Positions 1-8,990 are shown, counted from the stretch's first letter. The stretch is DNA of 64,000 nt from an uncultured Lachnospiraceae bacterium (GCA_910584915.1 CAJUDM010000015.1:51469-115468), one strand, 5' to 3'. Made by a program: numbers and translations. Notes: generated by a model from the sequence alone, not told the origin.

Positions 1-958
1 CCTCCGGCGTTCCCAGACGCTCCAGTGCCTTCGTCATATCGCCCGCCACAAACACCGGCGGCAGCATGGTCGTCAGCGCTGTGCTTCCGCCCTCGTAAGG
101 GTAAAAGTCGCAGGTCACATCCTGCCCATCCGCCCTCGCCTGCTCGATCAGCGCGATGGCCTCATGGATCTGTTTTTTCCAGTTGTTTACGCCGCAGCTC
201 TTAAAGTGGCTGATCTCCAGCGCGCAGCCCGCCTTCCTCGCGATCTCGATCACTTCCCGCACGCTCTCCACCATGCTGTCGCCCTCTCCTCTGATATGGG
301 TGGTGATCACGCGGCCGTACCTTCCCACCGGCTCCAGAATATAGGCAAATTCATCGGTGCTCGAGTAACACTCCGGCAGATACATGATTCCTAACGATAC
401 ACCCACCGCGCCCCGCTTCATGGCATCCTCGATCAGCGCCCTCGCCGCATCCAGTTCCTCCTTCGTGTAGGGCGTATCCGCGAACGCCTTCACCGTGATC
501 TTTACAGCGCCCGTGCCGATCATCGTCGCGAAATTGACCGCCAGCGGCGTCTTTTTAAGCGCCTCCAGGTACCCCTCATAGGTTCTCGGCAGCCCCAGCT
601 CCATAGGCCCCAGCACCGCCTCGTCAAAATCGTACATCTCTCTCGCCCCGGCGTCCGTCTCCGGGCAGGGCGTCAGGCTGATCCCGCAGTTTCCCACCAC
701 CGTCGTCGTGATGCCCTGCGCCAGCTCCCGCTTTCCGAAAAGCGGATCATTCAAAGGCTTCGCGTCACAATGCCTGTGGATATCCACAAACCCGGGACAG
801 ACCACTCTTCCCTCGGCATCTATGACCCTGTCGGCTTCCGCCACGCCCAGATCGCCTATCTTCTCAATTCTGTCATCCTTTATCAGCACATCCCCGGAAA
901 CGCCCGGATCGCCCGTGCCGTCATAGATCACTCCATTTTTTATCAATACTGTGCTCAT
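1..958 (-). CDS. N-acyl-D-amino-acid deacylase family amidohydrolase (3' part outside window)
   Basis: This is the first about 319 codons of a metal-dependent amidohydrolase; the reading frame is still open at base 1, so the C-terminus lies outside. The family hydrolyses N-acyl-D-amino acids or related amides in the cytoplasm. Visible metal-site motifs are H61-R-H63 in VDIHRHCD and C91 in VGNCGIS, both at the places expected for D-aminoacylases. The start is ATG at 956-958, preceded by GAGGGA about six bases upstream. The next gene upstream on the same strand is a symporter, so the two could share a transcript, although a hairpin lies between them. The exact substrate cannot be read from the sequence; dihydroorotase-like or enamidase activities remain possible. 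Confidence 0.85.
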   Translation of the reverse strand, partial: MSTVLIKNGVIYDGTGDPGVSGDVLIKDDRIEKIGDLGVAEADRVIDAEGRVVCPGFVDIHRHCDAKPLNDPLFGKRELAQGITTTVVGNCGISLTPCPETDAGAREMYDFDEAVLGPMELGLPRTYEGYLEALKKTPLAVNFATMIGTGAVKITVKAFADTPYTKEELDAARALIEDAMKRGAVGVSLGIMYLPECYSSTDEFAYILEPVGRYGRVITTHIRGEGDSMVESVREVIEIARKAGCALEISHFKSCGVNNWKKQIHEAIALIEQARADGQDVTCDFYPYEGGSTALTTMLPPVFVAGDMTKALERLGTPE

Positions 959-1117
959 AACCGTTCCCTCATATTCTTTTTTTTTACTTTTTCGCTCTGC
1001 CGCATACAGGAAGCCTCCCAGGCATCTTTGCAGTTCTCCGGCATTCCGGCTGCTCTGTCAGGTACACTATCTGTTACCGTCTTCCCCCTTCCGGCCTCCT
1101 GTCATGTTAACAAAACA

Positions 1118-1140
1118 GGAGTGGAGAAAGCCTCCACCCC
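1118..1140 (-). terminator. Possible terminator or attenuator hairpin after the symporter gene
   Basis: GTGGAG and CTCCAC form a 6-bp stem with a 5-base loop, extended by two further GC pairs across one mismatch. On the minus strand it is followed by TCCTGTTTTGTT, a weak T-rich tract. It lies between the symporter and the deacylase gene, so it may reduce read-through. Confidence 0.35.
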
Positions 1141-1201
1141 CGTATAAATGGTAAATTTATTCAATTATTCACTTTCTGTCTCTCGTATGGCCGTAACTTT
1201 C

Positions 1202-2689
1202 TTACTTACCTGCACGGGCGTCAAATACTGCTTTCACACGTGCTTCATCCGGTGTCTTATCCTCAGGAGTAACAAGGCTTACGATCACGCCGAATATCAG
1301 GGAAATGATGGTAGCCGGAACTGCCGCCCCCCCAAGTGTGGAATCTACCCAGCCGCTGATCGCGGGAACAAGCAGATAGAGAATACCAAAACCGGTACCG
1401 GATATGATAGTCGCCATGCCGCCCTGCCAGGTAGCGCGTTTCCAGAAACGTCCCATGAACATGCAGATCGCAAGGCCGGGAAGAAGGGAACCTACCACCT
1501 TCTGGATGTATGTAATAACGTCATTCACAAACAGAGTGATCAGGAAAGCCACGCCCAGAGTCACAACGAGAGCGATCCTGGAATACTTCGGATAATCTTC
1601 CTCTTTGATGGTCTTGCCGGTCACGCTCGGATATACGTCCGTCAGAAGGATCGTGATACCGGAGATCGCGTCGGAGTCACCGGAGGACATCGTAGCGGAC
1701 AGGCCTGCGATCATCAGCACCAGGCCGAATACAGGACCGAGCACATGGGTTGCCATGAAGGAGAACGCATAGTCTGCGGAATCCAGAGTCACACCCTGGC
1801 CGTTTGCGATCGTAAATGCGCTCATACCGATGATAGCTGTCACAAAGCTCCAGAAGAACAGCATGATACCGGATGTGAGGAACGCCTTGCGCGCCGTGCC
1901 CTCATTGGCTGCCGTATAAATACGTGTACGGTGTGTGGGTGTACCGATAACACCCATGTAGGTGGACAGAACCAGTGCGATAGCCGGCATAAGCCCATAC
2001 TGTGCCAGGCCGTAGAAACCCATAGCGCCTGGTTTGCCGACCGCTTCAAATGTAGATGCGATATTGGCATATCCGCCCGCCGCCGGAATAGCCTTGATGG
2101 CGATCAGCGCGAAGCCTGCAACGATAACGCAGAACTGCACCGCATCCGTCACAACCACTGCCAGGTAACCGCCGATGAATACATAAACCGCGAAAGCGAG
2201 CACAGTGATCACCTTACAGATCACATCGTCAAGCCCGGTGATATAAGCGAGGTACTTTGAACCGCCGTTCATATGGTTGCCGAGCCAGATGATCTCAACG
2301 ATAAACATCATAAATCCCATTGTCTGACGGATGATCTTCTTGCCGCCGTAATAGTACTGCGCCTCCTCCGACATGGTCAGGAACTTCTTGTCGCGGATCT
2401 TGACGAACATCAGCATGGAAAGAATACCTGTACATGCGCCCAGGCCGTAGATCGCGCCCGCCCAGCCGCCGTTGTAACCGTTGGCGATCGCGCCCATGGA
2501 AGAACCTGTACCGATCATTGTTGCGCCTACAGTACAGAAAATAAGGAAGAAACCAAGGTTTGCACCACCTGTCAGGAAGTTAGAACCGCTTGTTTTTCCT
2601 CTGGTTGATAACACGCCTACCAGGATCATCAGAACAATGTAGGCGAGGAAGCCGCCGATAAACAACGGCACATACTTAGGATCCAGCAT
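1202..2689 (-). CDS. Sodium:solute symporter (SSS) family transporter
   Basis: A 495-residue polytopic membrane protein of the SSS family, which uses a sodium gradient to import sugars, organic acids or vitamins. It shows about 13 hydrophobic segments, beginning with the helix after MLDPKYVPLF, and a Gly-rich first pair of helices typical of the family. The reading frame is open further upstream, but the ATG at 2687-2689 is chosen because AGAGGAGGG stands at proper spacing and the protein then starts as homologues do. It is transcribed divergently from the D-galactonate dehydratase gene. This suggests, without proof, that its substrate is galactonate or a related hexonate; the classical bacterial galactonate carrier is an MFS protein, so this would be a different carrier type. 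Confidence 0.85.
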   Translation of the reverse strand: MLDPKYVPLFIGGFLAYIVLMILVGVLSTRGKTSGSNFLTGGANLGFFLIFCTVGATMIGTGSSMGAIANGYNGGWAGAIYGLGACTGILSMLMFVKIRDKKFLTMSEEAQYYYGGKKIIRQTMGFMMFIVEIIWLGNHMNGGSKYLAYITGLDDVICKVITVLAFAVYVFIGGYLAVVVTDAVQFCVIVAGFALIAIKAIPAAGGYANIASTFEAVGKPGAMGFYGLAQYGLMPAIALVLSTYMGVIGTPTHRTRIYTAANEGTARKAFLTSGIMLFFWSFVTAIIGMSAFTIANGQGVTLDSADYAFSFMATHVLGPVFGLVLMIAGLSATMSSGDSDAISGITILLTDVYPSVTGKTIKEEDYPKYSRIALVVTLGVAFLITLFVNDVITYIQKVVGSLLPGLAICMFMGRFWKRATWQGGMATIISGTGFGILYLLVPAISGWVDSTLGGAAVPATIISLIFGVIVSLVTPEDKTPDEARVKAVFDARAGK

Positions 2690-2808
2690 AATAAATCCCT
2701 CCTCTTGAAATTTAGTATTATTGTGTATACCGTATTTTTTATATATCGGTCCGACATGTTTTCGAATCTTCACACCGTGCCCGCCACACAAAAAATACGG
2801 CAACGGCT

Positions 2809-2834
2809 GACAACTTACGGTCGTACAAGTTGTC
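2809..2834. promoter_or_regulatory. Operator-like palindrome upstream of the symporter gene
   Basis: GACAACTT and AAGTTGTC are perfect 8-bp inverted arms separated by 10 bases. The site begins about 22 bases downstream of the symporter -10 box, within the untranslated leader, where a bound repressor would block elongation. The architecture suits a dimeric GntR- or LacI-type regulator, but no such regulator is encoded next to it. Confidence 0.6.
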
Positions 2835-2855
2835 TAACCAATTCAATATAAATTT

Positions 2856-2884
2856 AATCTACCATTCATTCCCATGTTTGTCAA
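2856..2884 (-). promoter_or_regulatory. Sigma-A promoter of the symporter gene
   Basis: On the minus strand TTGACA (2879-2884) and TAGATT (2856-2861) are separated by exactly 17 bases. The surrounding DNA is much more AT-rich than the genes. It points towards the symporter. Confidence 0.6.
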
Positions 2885-2968
2885 CCAAAAACGGTTTATC
2901 TTTCATTTCGCAGTGATATTTTTACGTTATGCACAATTTCTAAGTTTCATTTTGTGCATTTTGTCAGA

Positions 2969-2996
2969 TTGCTTTTGTCCAACAATGTTATATAAT
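2969..2996 (+). promoter_or_regulatory. Candidate promoter of dgoD
   Basis: TTGCTT (2969-2974) and a perfect TATAAT (2991-2996) are 16 bases apart. It faces dgoD and would give a leader of about 230 nt, so a second promoter nearer the gene cannot be excluded. Confidence 0.5.
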
Positions 2997-3130
2997 AATC
3001 TTGATTATCATTATTAGACAATTCGAAGTTCATTTTAATATTTATAACGATATTCCGAAAATATTTTTCAGCCTCGTGTTTGTCTATCAACTTTATATTT
3101 TGTTTATTTTTGTGGTTCTGCTGTACTGTA

Positions 3131-3158
3131 CGGAAAATATTTTTTCCGGTATTTTTTC
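3131..3158 (+). terminator. Terminator-like hairpin in the dgoD leader
   Basis: CGGAAAA and TTTTCCG pair across a four-base loop and are followed by GTATTTTTTC. It sits between the candidate promoter and the dgoD start, so it may act as an attenuator or simply end transcription from upstream. The stem is AT-rich and weak. Confidence 0.3.
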
Positions 3159-3232
3159 ATCAGGCCTGTCGGGATATGCAAAACTATAAATACCATATAA
3201 AATCATTTCTATCATAAAGGAGGAATTCTGTC

Positions 3233-4381
3233 ATGAAAATCATGGAAGTCAACACTTACACTGTCCGTCCCCGCTGGGGTTTCGTGGAGATCATCACGGA
3301 CGACGGCATCACCGGCTGGGGCGAACCCGTACTGGAAGGCCACTGCAGCACCGTCCTCGCCTGCGTGCAGGAGATGAAGGATTATCTGATCGGTGCAGAT
3401 CCGATGAAGATCGAGGATATCTGGAGCACCCTCTACAGAGCGGGCTTTTACAGGGGCGGCGGCGTGCTGATGAGCGCCATCTCAGGTATCGACCAGGCTC
3501 TCTGGGATATCAAGGGCAAGGCTCTGGGCGTACCTGTGTACGAACTGATGGGCGGCGCCTGCCACACCAAGATGAAAGTATACAGCTGGATCGGCGGAGA
3601 CCGTCCAAGCGATGTGGGCGCGGCTGCCCTCGAGAAAAAGAACGCCGGCTTCAAAGCGATCAAGATGAATGCCACCGAGGAACTGCAGATGGTGGATTCC
3701 TATGATAAGGTCGACGCGGTGTTGGAGCGCGTTGCGGCGATCCGCGAATCCTGCGGCAAATATTTCGGCATTGCCATCGACTTCCACGGCCGTGTGCACA
3801 AACCCATGGCTAAGATCCTGGCAAAGAAGCTGGAAGAATTTGATCCGATGTTCATCGAGGAACCTGTGCTGTGCGAAAACATGGAATACTTCCCGGAGAT
3901 CGCGGCGGCGTGCAACATCCCCATCGCCACCGGCGAACGCCTCTTCAGCAAGTATGACTTCAAGCGCCTTCTGCAGACCGGCGGCGTGGACATCATCCAG
4001 CCTGACTTAAGCCATGCCGGCGGCTTAACCGAAGTGAAGAAGATCGGCGCTATGGCGGAAGCTTACGATGTGGCGCTGGCACCCCACTGTCCGCTCGGAC
4101 CGATCGCTCTGGCAAGCTGCCTGAATGTGGACGCTACCTGCTACAATGCGGTGATCCAGGAACAGAGCATGGGCATCCACTACAACGTGGGCAAGAGTGT
4201 GCTGGATTATGTAAACAACAAAGAGGATTTCGAGTTTATCGACGGTTATGTAAACCTTCCGAAACTCCCGGGACTTGGCGTGGATGTGAACAAGGAACTG
4301 GTTCTCGAGGAAGCAAAGACAAACCACAACTGGAAGAATCCTGTCTGGAGACATGAGGACGGATCGATCGCGGAGTGGTAA
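3233..4381 (+). CDS. dgoD: D-galactonate dehydratase
   Basis: Enolase-superfamily enzyme that dehydrates D-galactonate to 2-dehydro-3-deoxy-D-galactonate (EC 4.2.1.6). At 382 residues it has the same length as the E. coli enzyme as I remember it and aligns without gaps from memory. The magnesium ligands D183, E209 (in FIEEP) and E235 (in TGERLF) and the catalytic histidines H185 (DFHGR) and H285 (APHCPLGP) are all present, and the C-terminus WRHEDGSIAEW is family-typical. AAAGGAGGAATT stands 5' of the ATG. It is transcribed divergently from the symporter and is followed by a bidirectional terminator, so it appears monocistronic. The kinase and aldolase needed for the next steps lie 2.5-4.5 kb away on the opposite strand. 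The specificity call is strong because of the close match over the full length. Confidence 0.95.
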   Translation: MKIMEVNTYTVRPRWGFVEIITDDGITGWGEPVLEGHCSTVLACVQEMKDYLIGADPMKIEDIWSTLYRAGFYRGGGVLMSAISGIDQALWDIKGKALGVPVYELMGGACHTKMKVYSWIGGDRPSDVGAAALEKKNAGFKAIKMNATEELQMVDSYDKVDAVLERVAAIRESCGKYFGIAIDFHGRVHKPMAKILAKKLEEFDPMFIEEPVLCENMEYFPEIAAACNIPIATGERLFSKYDFKRLLQTGGVDIIQPDLSHAGGLTEVKKIGAMAEAYDVALAPHCPLGPIALASCLNVDATCYNAVIQEQSMGIHYNVGKSVLDYVNNKEDFEFIDGYVNLPKLPGLGVDVNKELVLEEAKTNHNWKNPVWRHEDGSIAEW

Positions 4382-4446
4382 TTGTTAACTTTTTTGATAC
4401 TTCAATTTGCATGAAATCAGTCAATATTGAAAATATAGGTTAAGAC

Positions 4447-4490
4447 AAAAGTGGCCATATAAGAGTAAACTCTTCTGTATGGTCACTTTT
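4447..4490. terminator. Bidirectional intrinsic terminator between dgoD and the GH42 gene
   Basis: AAAAGTGGCCATA pairs with TATGGTCACTTTT (one G-T pair) around an 18-base loop, giving A-tract/T-tract flanks on both strands. It closes dgoD from the left and can serve the convergent beta-galactosidase gene from the right. Confidence 0.8.
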
Positions 4491-4622
4491 ATTATTAACA
4501 ATAAACTTCTGCAAGCTGTTTGCCGTCAGGTTCTTTGCCTGTCTGTCATTATACGCGTCATTTTCAGCGGTCACGTGAATTCTCTACGGTAACCGCACAA
4601 GAGAGATTAGCCCCGGCAGCTG

Positions 4623-6680
4623 TCACTCTATCACCTTATACACCGCGGTTCCATAAGCCGGCAGCACGCAACGCCCTCTTATCTCTGTCTGCTCATACAT
4701 AAACAACATTTTTTTATTCAACATGAACTCTATGGGCTCCTTCTGATAATTCAGCACAAAAAGGTACTGCTCGCCATTTTTTTCGCGCATAATCACCTCC
4801 GCTGTTTCCGGTGCCTGAATATACTCTCCGAAGGGCTCTTTTATATTTAAGAAATCAAACAATGCTTCTACATTCTCTGCGTCAAATGTTGCCCCAAAAT
4901 GCAAAACCCGGCCTTTACCCACAAAATGACAAGTCAATGCTGCGGCGTCTGAATAATAACTGTTTCCATAAACCGCCAGAACCTCTGTTCCTTCCAACGG
5001 TGTTATAATATCATTAAATAAAGGCATTGGAATCCTCTTACCGTCAAATTCCGCAAAAACAGGCTCCTCATTCGGACTGACAAATGTAAAATCACGGATG
5101 TCCGTACCTGTTAGATCTGCCAGTAATCCTGGCTGAGGAAGCATCACACATCTGCCATTCATATCTTTATATCCGGAACGGCATCCGATCACCAATATTC
5201 CACCCTGTTTTACATATTCTTTCAAGAGCGCCGTCCGCTCCTCTTCTATCATAACTGGATGCGCATAAAACAGAACAGAATATTTTGTCAGATCAGACAG
5301 TTCACTATTCTCCTGAAGATATACAACATCATAAGGCGTATGAGTAAGCTGGGAAGCTTTAAAAATGCCAAGTTCACTGGCTCTCGACACCCTGCCATGC
5401 CATACATCAACAGAAGCATCCCATTCATTATCATAATCTTTCACAATGGCAAATGCCGCTTTGTAATCAGAACCACACACAGGATCCAAAGTCTTCAGCT
5501 TTCTGTAAAAATCCTGAACCTCTTTATATTTACGATTGACACGATTATCGTAATCCAGAATTCCATGCCAGTAAATCTCAGTTCCAATAGTACAGGTTCT
5601 CCAACGGAAGAATGAAATATAATCCGCCCCATGAGCAACGCTCTGCATTGCCCAAAGGGTAAGCTGTCCCGGTCTTGGGGACGGTGCTTCCATTCTGGTT
5701 GTCCAGCCATTTCCTCCCGACTGCTGTTCCATTATGCCAAAATGTGGACAGACAGAACGAACCTCCGCCAAATTTTGAGACCATTTTCTATCATTCAAAT
5801 CCTCACTGCCAAGCGGATCCCGATCCAGTCCAAACGCAAAATCAGGATAGGAATCATAGCAGTAAACATCCAAGGATTCCTTTGCCATTTTATGGTTATC
5901 AAGATTCCAGAACTTACCATTTGTAGTAATGTAATCACCGGGTTTGATATATTTCCGAATAATCTCCGCCTGCATTTTGCAAAAATGGCGGGCACTTTCT
6001 GAAATAAAACGAATGTAATCCAAATGTTGGTGAGGATTGATACTCTTATTGACTACCGGGCGAAGTACATAAACCTGATTCCAATCTGTATAAGTCTGGT
6101 TCCAGAAATTTGTTCCCCATGCCTCATTTAATTTTTTCAAAGTACCATACTGTTTTTTCAGATATTCGCGAAATGCTGCAGAATCTGCCTCTGCATAAAA
6201 CTCATTCACTTCACAGTTTATTTCATTATCAATCTGCCACCCCACAATCGCCGGATGTTTTCCGTAATGGGCAGCTTCTCTTTCCACAATCCTTGCACAC
6301 AGCCTCTGATAAACTGGCGAATTATAATTGTAATGTCTCCGTCCCCCATGCCGGAAAAGAACGCCATCCTTAGATGCATTTAACACCTCCGGATATTTCT
6401 CTGTCAACCATGCCGGAGGTGTCGCTGTGGGTGTTCCGAAAATCACTTTCATCTGTTTATCACTGCACAAATTCAAAAAATCATCAAAAAAGTCAAACGT
6501 AAAAACACCTTCCTCAGGCTCTACTTTACTCCAGGCAAACTCCGCAATACGTACAACGGAAATCCCCGCTTCTTTCATATGATCCAGATCGTCTGCCCAA
6601 AATTTCTTATCCCAGTGTTCCGGATAATAACATGTTCCCATAGTCATTTCATTCCACGTAAATGTTTGTTTTGAATTCAT
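4623..6680 (-). CDS. Glycoside hydrolase family 42 beta-galactosidase
   Basis: A 685-residue cytoplasmic beta-galactosidase of family GH42, which releases galactose from short beta-galactosides. The N-terminal TIM barrel carries the family start pattern GTCYYPEHW (15-23), the acid/base glutamate E153 in WQIDNE and the nucleophile E318 in IMEQQSG. The C-terminal half matches the trimerisation and beta-sandwich domains, and there is no signal peptide. The start ATG has GAGCGAGG upstream. The gene is visibly more AT-rich than its neighbours and lies between two strong hairpin terminators, which suggests separate acquisition and its own transcription unit. No promoter was confidently located. Together with dgoD and the Entner-Doudoroff-like genes it could feed galactose carbon into the pathway, provided an oxidising step to galactonate exists elsewhere. 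Confidence 0.92.
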   Translation of the reverse strand: MNSKQTFTWNEMTMGTCYYPEHWDKKFWADDLDHMKEAGISVVRIAEFAWSKVEPEEGVFTFDFFDDFLNLCSDKQMKVIFGTPTATPPAWLTEKYPEVLNASKDGVLFRHGGRRHYNYNSPVYQRLCARIVEREAAHYGKHPAIVGWQIDNEINCEVNEFYAEADSAAFREYLKKQYGTLKKLNEAWGTNFWNQTYTDWNQVYVLRPVVNKSINPHQHLDYIRFISESARHFCKMQAEIIRKYIKPGDYITTNGKFWNLDNHKMAKESLDVYCYDSYPDFAFGLDRDPLGSEDLNDRKWSQNLAEVRSVCPHFGIMEQQSGGNGWTTRMEAPSPRPGQLTLWAMQSVAHGADYISFFRWRTCTIGTEIYWHGILDYDNRVNRKYKEVQDFYRKLKTLDPVCGSDYKAAFAIVKDYDNEWDASVDVWHGRVSRASELGIFKASQLTHTPYDVVYLQENSELSDLTKYSVLFYAHPVMIEEERTALLKEYVKQGGILVIGCRSGYKDMNGRCVMLPQPGLLADLTGTDIRDFTFVSPNEEPVFAEFDGKRIPMPLFNDIITPLEGTEVLAVYGNSYYSDAAALTCHFVGKGRVLHFGATFDAENVEALFDFLNIKEPFGEYIQAPETAEVIMREKNGEQYLFVLNYQKEPIEFMLNKKMLFMYEQTEIRGRCVLPAYGTAVYKVIE

Positions 6681-6808
6681 TTCGATACCTCGCTCAAATA
6701 AAATAATTTCTATGCTCCATTACTCTTCTCTACCTGCCTTCCGCTATATCCTTCCCACTACCTGGCGGATTCGGAACTTGCACCCGTTGGAAACGTACGC
6801 CGTCTTGC

Positions 6809-6860
6809 GCACGCAAAAAGATTCCAGAAGATATCCATCTTCCGGAATCTTTTTGCGTGC
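6809..6860 (-). terminator. Intrinsic terminator after the KDG/KDGal kinase gene
   Basis: A very long hairpin: arms of 22 bases each with a single mismatch and a short ATCC loop, containing GATTCC/GGAATC cores and A5/T5 runs. It begins about 60 bases after the kinase stop codon on the minus strand. Its symmetry means it can work in both directions. Confidence 0.85.
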
Positions 6861-6918
6861 ACAGGCTTTATCCGCAGAGCACAGGAATATTGATCCGCAC
6901 TCAGATCAAATTGCTGAT

Positions 6919-7941
6919 CTATCTCTGCACCCTTCCCGACGCATTGCCGCCCGCAAGGGAGAGCACTTCCGCCTCCGACATCAGGTTGAAGTCGTGCTCG
7001 ATGGTGTGCTTTAAGCAGGAGGCTGCCACCGCGAAGTTGATCGCATCCTGCTGGTTCATGCCTTTCCTCAGGGCATGGATCAGCCCGCCGCCGAAGGAAT
7101 CGCCGCCGCCCACACGGTCCACGATATGTACCAGATATTCCGGCGAGAAGCACGCCTGTCCGTCCTTGTAGAGCATACCCGCCCACTTGTTATCCGTAGC
7201 GGAGATGCTGCCCCGCAGGGTGATCGCCACATACTCGCAGCCGAAACGCTCGGAGAGCTGTTTTGCCACACCGATATAGCCCTCACGGCTGATCTTGCCT
7301 GTGTTGATATCGGTGCCTTCCGCGTGGATGCCGAATACGTCCGCCGCATCCTCCTCGTTTGCGATGCAGACATCCACATAGGGCATCAGCTCGCCCATGA
7401 CTTTTCCCGCCTGCTCGCTGGTCCAGAGTTTCTTGCGGAAATTCAGGTCGCAGCTTATTTTAATTCCCTTCGCCTTCGCCGCCTTGCAGGCGTCCAGGCA
7501 GATCTCGGGATTTTCACCGCCGAGAGCCGGCGTGATGCCGGTGAAGTGGAACCAGTCCGCACCCTCGAAAATCTTATCCCAGTCAAAGTCCTCTCTCTTC
7601 GCCAGAGCGATGGAGGAGCCGGCGCGGTCATAGATCACCTTGGAGGGACGCTGGGAAGCACCCTTCTCCACAAAATAAATACCGAGACGGGGACCGCCCT
7701 TCACGATATCACTCGTGTCCACGCCAAACTGACGCAGGGAGTTGACCGCGCTCTGGGCGATATCGTTGTCGGGAAGTTTTGTCACAAAGGACGCCTCGTT
7801 CCCGTAGTTCACAAGCGATACGGAAACGTTCGCCTCGCCGCCCGCGTAGGAAGCCTCAAACCTTCCCGCCTGTACAAACCTCTGATATCCCTCCGGATTC
7901 AGACGCATCATGATTTCTCCGAAACATACTACTTTAGACAT
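6919..7941 (-). CDS. kdgK: PfkB-family 2-dehydro-3-deoxy-sugar-acid kinase
   Basis: A 340-residue ribokinase/PfkB-fold kinase that phosphorylates KDG or KDGal at C6 using ATP. The N-terminal substrate signature (GGEANVS, 34-40) and the C-terminal PfkB signature DRVGGGDSFGGG are present. In the latter the catalytic base is D281 and the usual GAGD is GGGD, as in many KdgK proteins. The start has AGGAGGG upstream. It lies about 200 bases downstream of the aldolase gene on the same strand and is closed by a strong terminator, so the two probably form an operon. With dgoD in the window, KDGal is a likely substrate, but gluconate-derived KDG cannot be excluded from sequence. Confidence 0.88.
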   Translation of the reverse strand: MSKVVCFGEIMMRLNPEGYQRFVQAGRFEASYAGGEANVSVSLVNYGNEASFVTKLPDNDIAQSAVNSLRQFGVDTSDIVKGGPRLGIYFVEKGASQRPSKVIYDRAGSSIALAKREDFDWDKIFEGADWFHFTGITPALGGENPEICLDACKAAKAKGIKISCDLNFRKKLWTSEQAGKVMGELMPYVDVCIANEEDAADVFGIHAEGTDINTGKISREGYIGVAKQLSERFGCEYVAITLRGSISATDNKWAGMLYKDGQACFSPEYLVHIVDRVGGGDSFGGGLIHALRKGMNQQDAINFAVAASCLKHTIEHDFNLMSEAEVLSLAGGNASGRVQR

Positions 7942-8145
7942 TTATGTACCCTCCTAATTTTAGTTCTATCAATACCCGAACTCACAAACGCTTCGCTTTT
8001 TGCTCGTATCCCTCGCTTGCAGCTCGGTCTATTCCAGTTCCGCAGAATCCCGCTCAGCACATCTTTCATGCAACTCAATTTTCAGCCGCTCTGCGTCTGC
8101 AAATCGTCTTGTGCGCTGTACATATATCTGCTGTTTATTTAGTTA

Positions 8146-8808
8146 CTACGCATTCTTAGCGTTTGTCACAAATTCACGCGCCAGAGCCGTGATCTTGTCG
8201 AACTCTCCGTTCCTGATCCACTCAGCGTTCACCAGATTGCCGCCCACGCCCGCTCCGATCGCACCCGCGCGGATAAACTCCGCTATGTTCTTTTCGTTTA
8301 CGCCGCCCACTGCCAGCACCGGAATGTGGCTCATCGGCGCCTTCACCGCTTTGATATAAGCCGCGCCCAGATTGCCCACCGGGAAAATCTTCACAAAATC
8401 AGCCCCCGCCTCATAAGCCGTCTCGATCTCAGAGGGTGTCATGGCGCCGGGCATCGTCACAAGCCCCTGTTCTTTCGCGTAACGGATCACATCGGAATTT
8501 GTGGACGGTGTGATGATATAGAGAGCCCCCGCCTCTTTTGCCAGGTCCACCTGCTCCTTTGATAACACCGTACCTGCGCCCACCATCACCTTGTCAGGCA
8601 GTTGCTCGCTGATGGCGCGGATCGCATCGGTGGTCGCCTTAAAATGATCTGTGCTCTTCTGGTTGAATGTGATCTCCACCATGTTGATGCCGCCGGCGCA
8701 GAGCGCTTCCGCCAGTTTCACACAGTACTCCGGTTCCATCCCGCGGACAATAGCGATCAGCTTATTGTCATACACATTCTGAATGATCTCTTCTCTGGTT
8801 GGTTTCAT
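8146..8808 (-). CDS. eda: 2-dehydro-3-deoxy-6-phosphogluconate/galactonate aldolase
   Basis: A 220-residue class I aldolase of the KDPG/KHG family that splits 2-keto-3-deoxy-6-phospho sugar acids to pyruvate and glyceraldehyde-3-phosphate. E45 (VEITF), R22 (IVRG) and the Schiff-base lysine K140 in DFVKIFP are present, with the glycine-rich phosphate loop AVGGV after them. GAGAAAGGAG precedes the ATG. It is the first gene of the aldolase-kinase unit, driven by a good promoter with an operator palindrome over its transcription start. In the De Ley-Doudoroff pathway this step follows dgoD and the kinase. Stereochemical preference between the gluconate and galactonate products is not visible. Confidence 0.9.
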   Translation of the reverse strand: MKPTREEIIQNVYDNKLIAIVRGMEPEYCVKLAEALCAGGINMVEITFNQKSTDHFKATTDAIRAISEQLPDKVMVGAGTVLSKEQVDLAKEAGALYIITPSTNSDVIRYAKEQGLVTMPGAMTPSEIETAYEAGADFVKIFPVGNLGAAYIKAVKAPMSHIPVLAVGGVNEKNIAEFIRAGAIGAGVGGNLVNAEWIRNGEFDKITALAREFVTNAKNA

Positions 8809-8839
8809 ACCCCATTACTCCTTTCTCAGTTGGATGTTT

Positions 8840-8873
8840 GTTCGTATATAAGAATACGTTCTTATATTGGAAC
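8840..8873. promoter_or_regulatory. Operator palindrome in the aldolase leader
   Basis: Fifteen-base arms with only two mismatches flank TACG; the inner 8 bp (TATAAGAA and TTCTTATA) are perfect and the outer ends read GTTC and GAAC. The site starts right after the predicted transcription start of the aldolase-kinase operon. A dimeric repressor is expected; the IclR-family protein encoded at 10.35 kb is the nearest candidate. Confidence 0.7.
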
Positions 8874-8886
8874 GACCCATGTCTAT

Positions 8887-8915
8887 ACGCTACCATAAAC
8901 TACCGTATTTGTCAA
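8887..8915 (-). promoter_or_regulatory. Promoter of the aldolase-kinase operon
   Basis: Minus-strand TTGACA (8910-8915) and TAGCGT (8887-8892) at 17-base spacing. The -35 is perfect and the -10 poor, fitting a regulated promoter. Confidence 0.55.
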
Positions 8916-8960
8916 GGTATTATCGATGAAATATGCGGGAAAATGGTAACAATTCAGCAT

Positions 8961-8990
8961 TTGACATTTTCCTGTTTCCCGTGTTATACT
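8961..8990 (+). promoter_or_regulatory. Promoter of the FMN riboswitch-ribU transcript
   Basis: TTGACA (8961-8966) and TATACT (8985-8990) are 18 bases apart, about 30 bases before the start of the riboswitch aptamer. Confidence 0.7.

Noticed and set aside
1148..2260. A 370-codon plus-strand open frame opposite the symporter gene
   Set aside because: The translation is a Cys/His/Arg-rich shadow of a membrane protein gene with clear transmembrane coding on the other strand.
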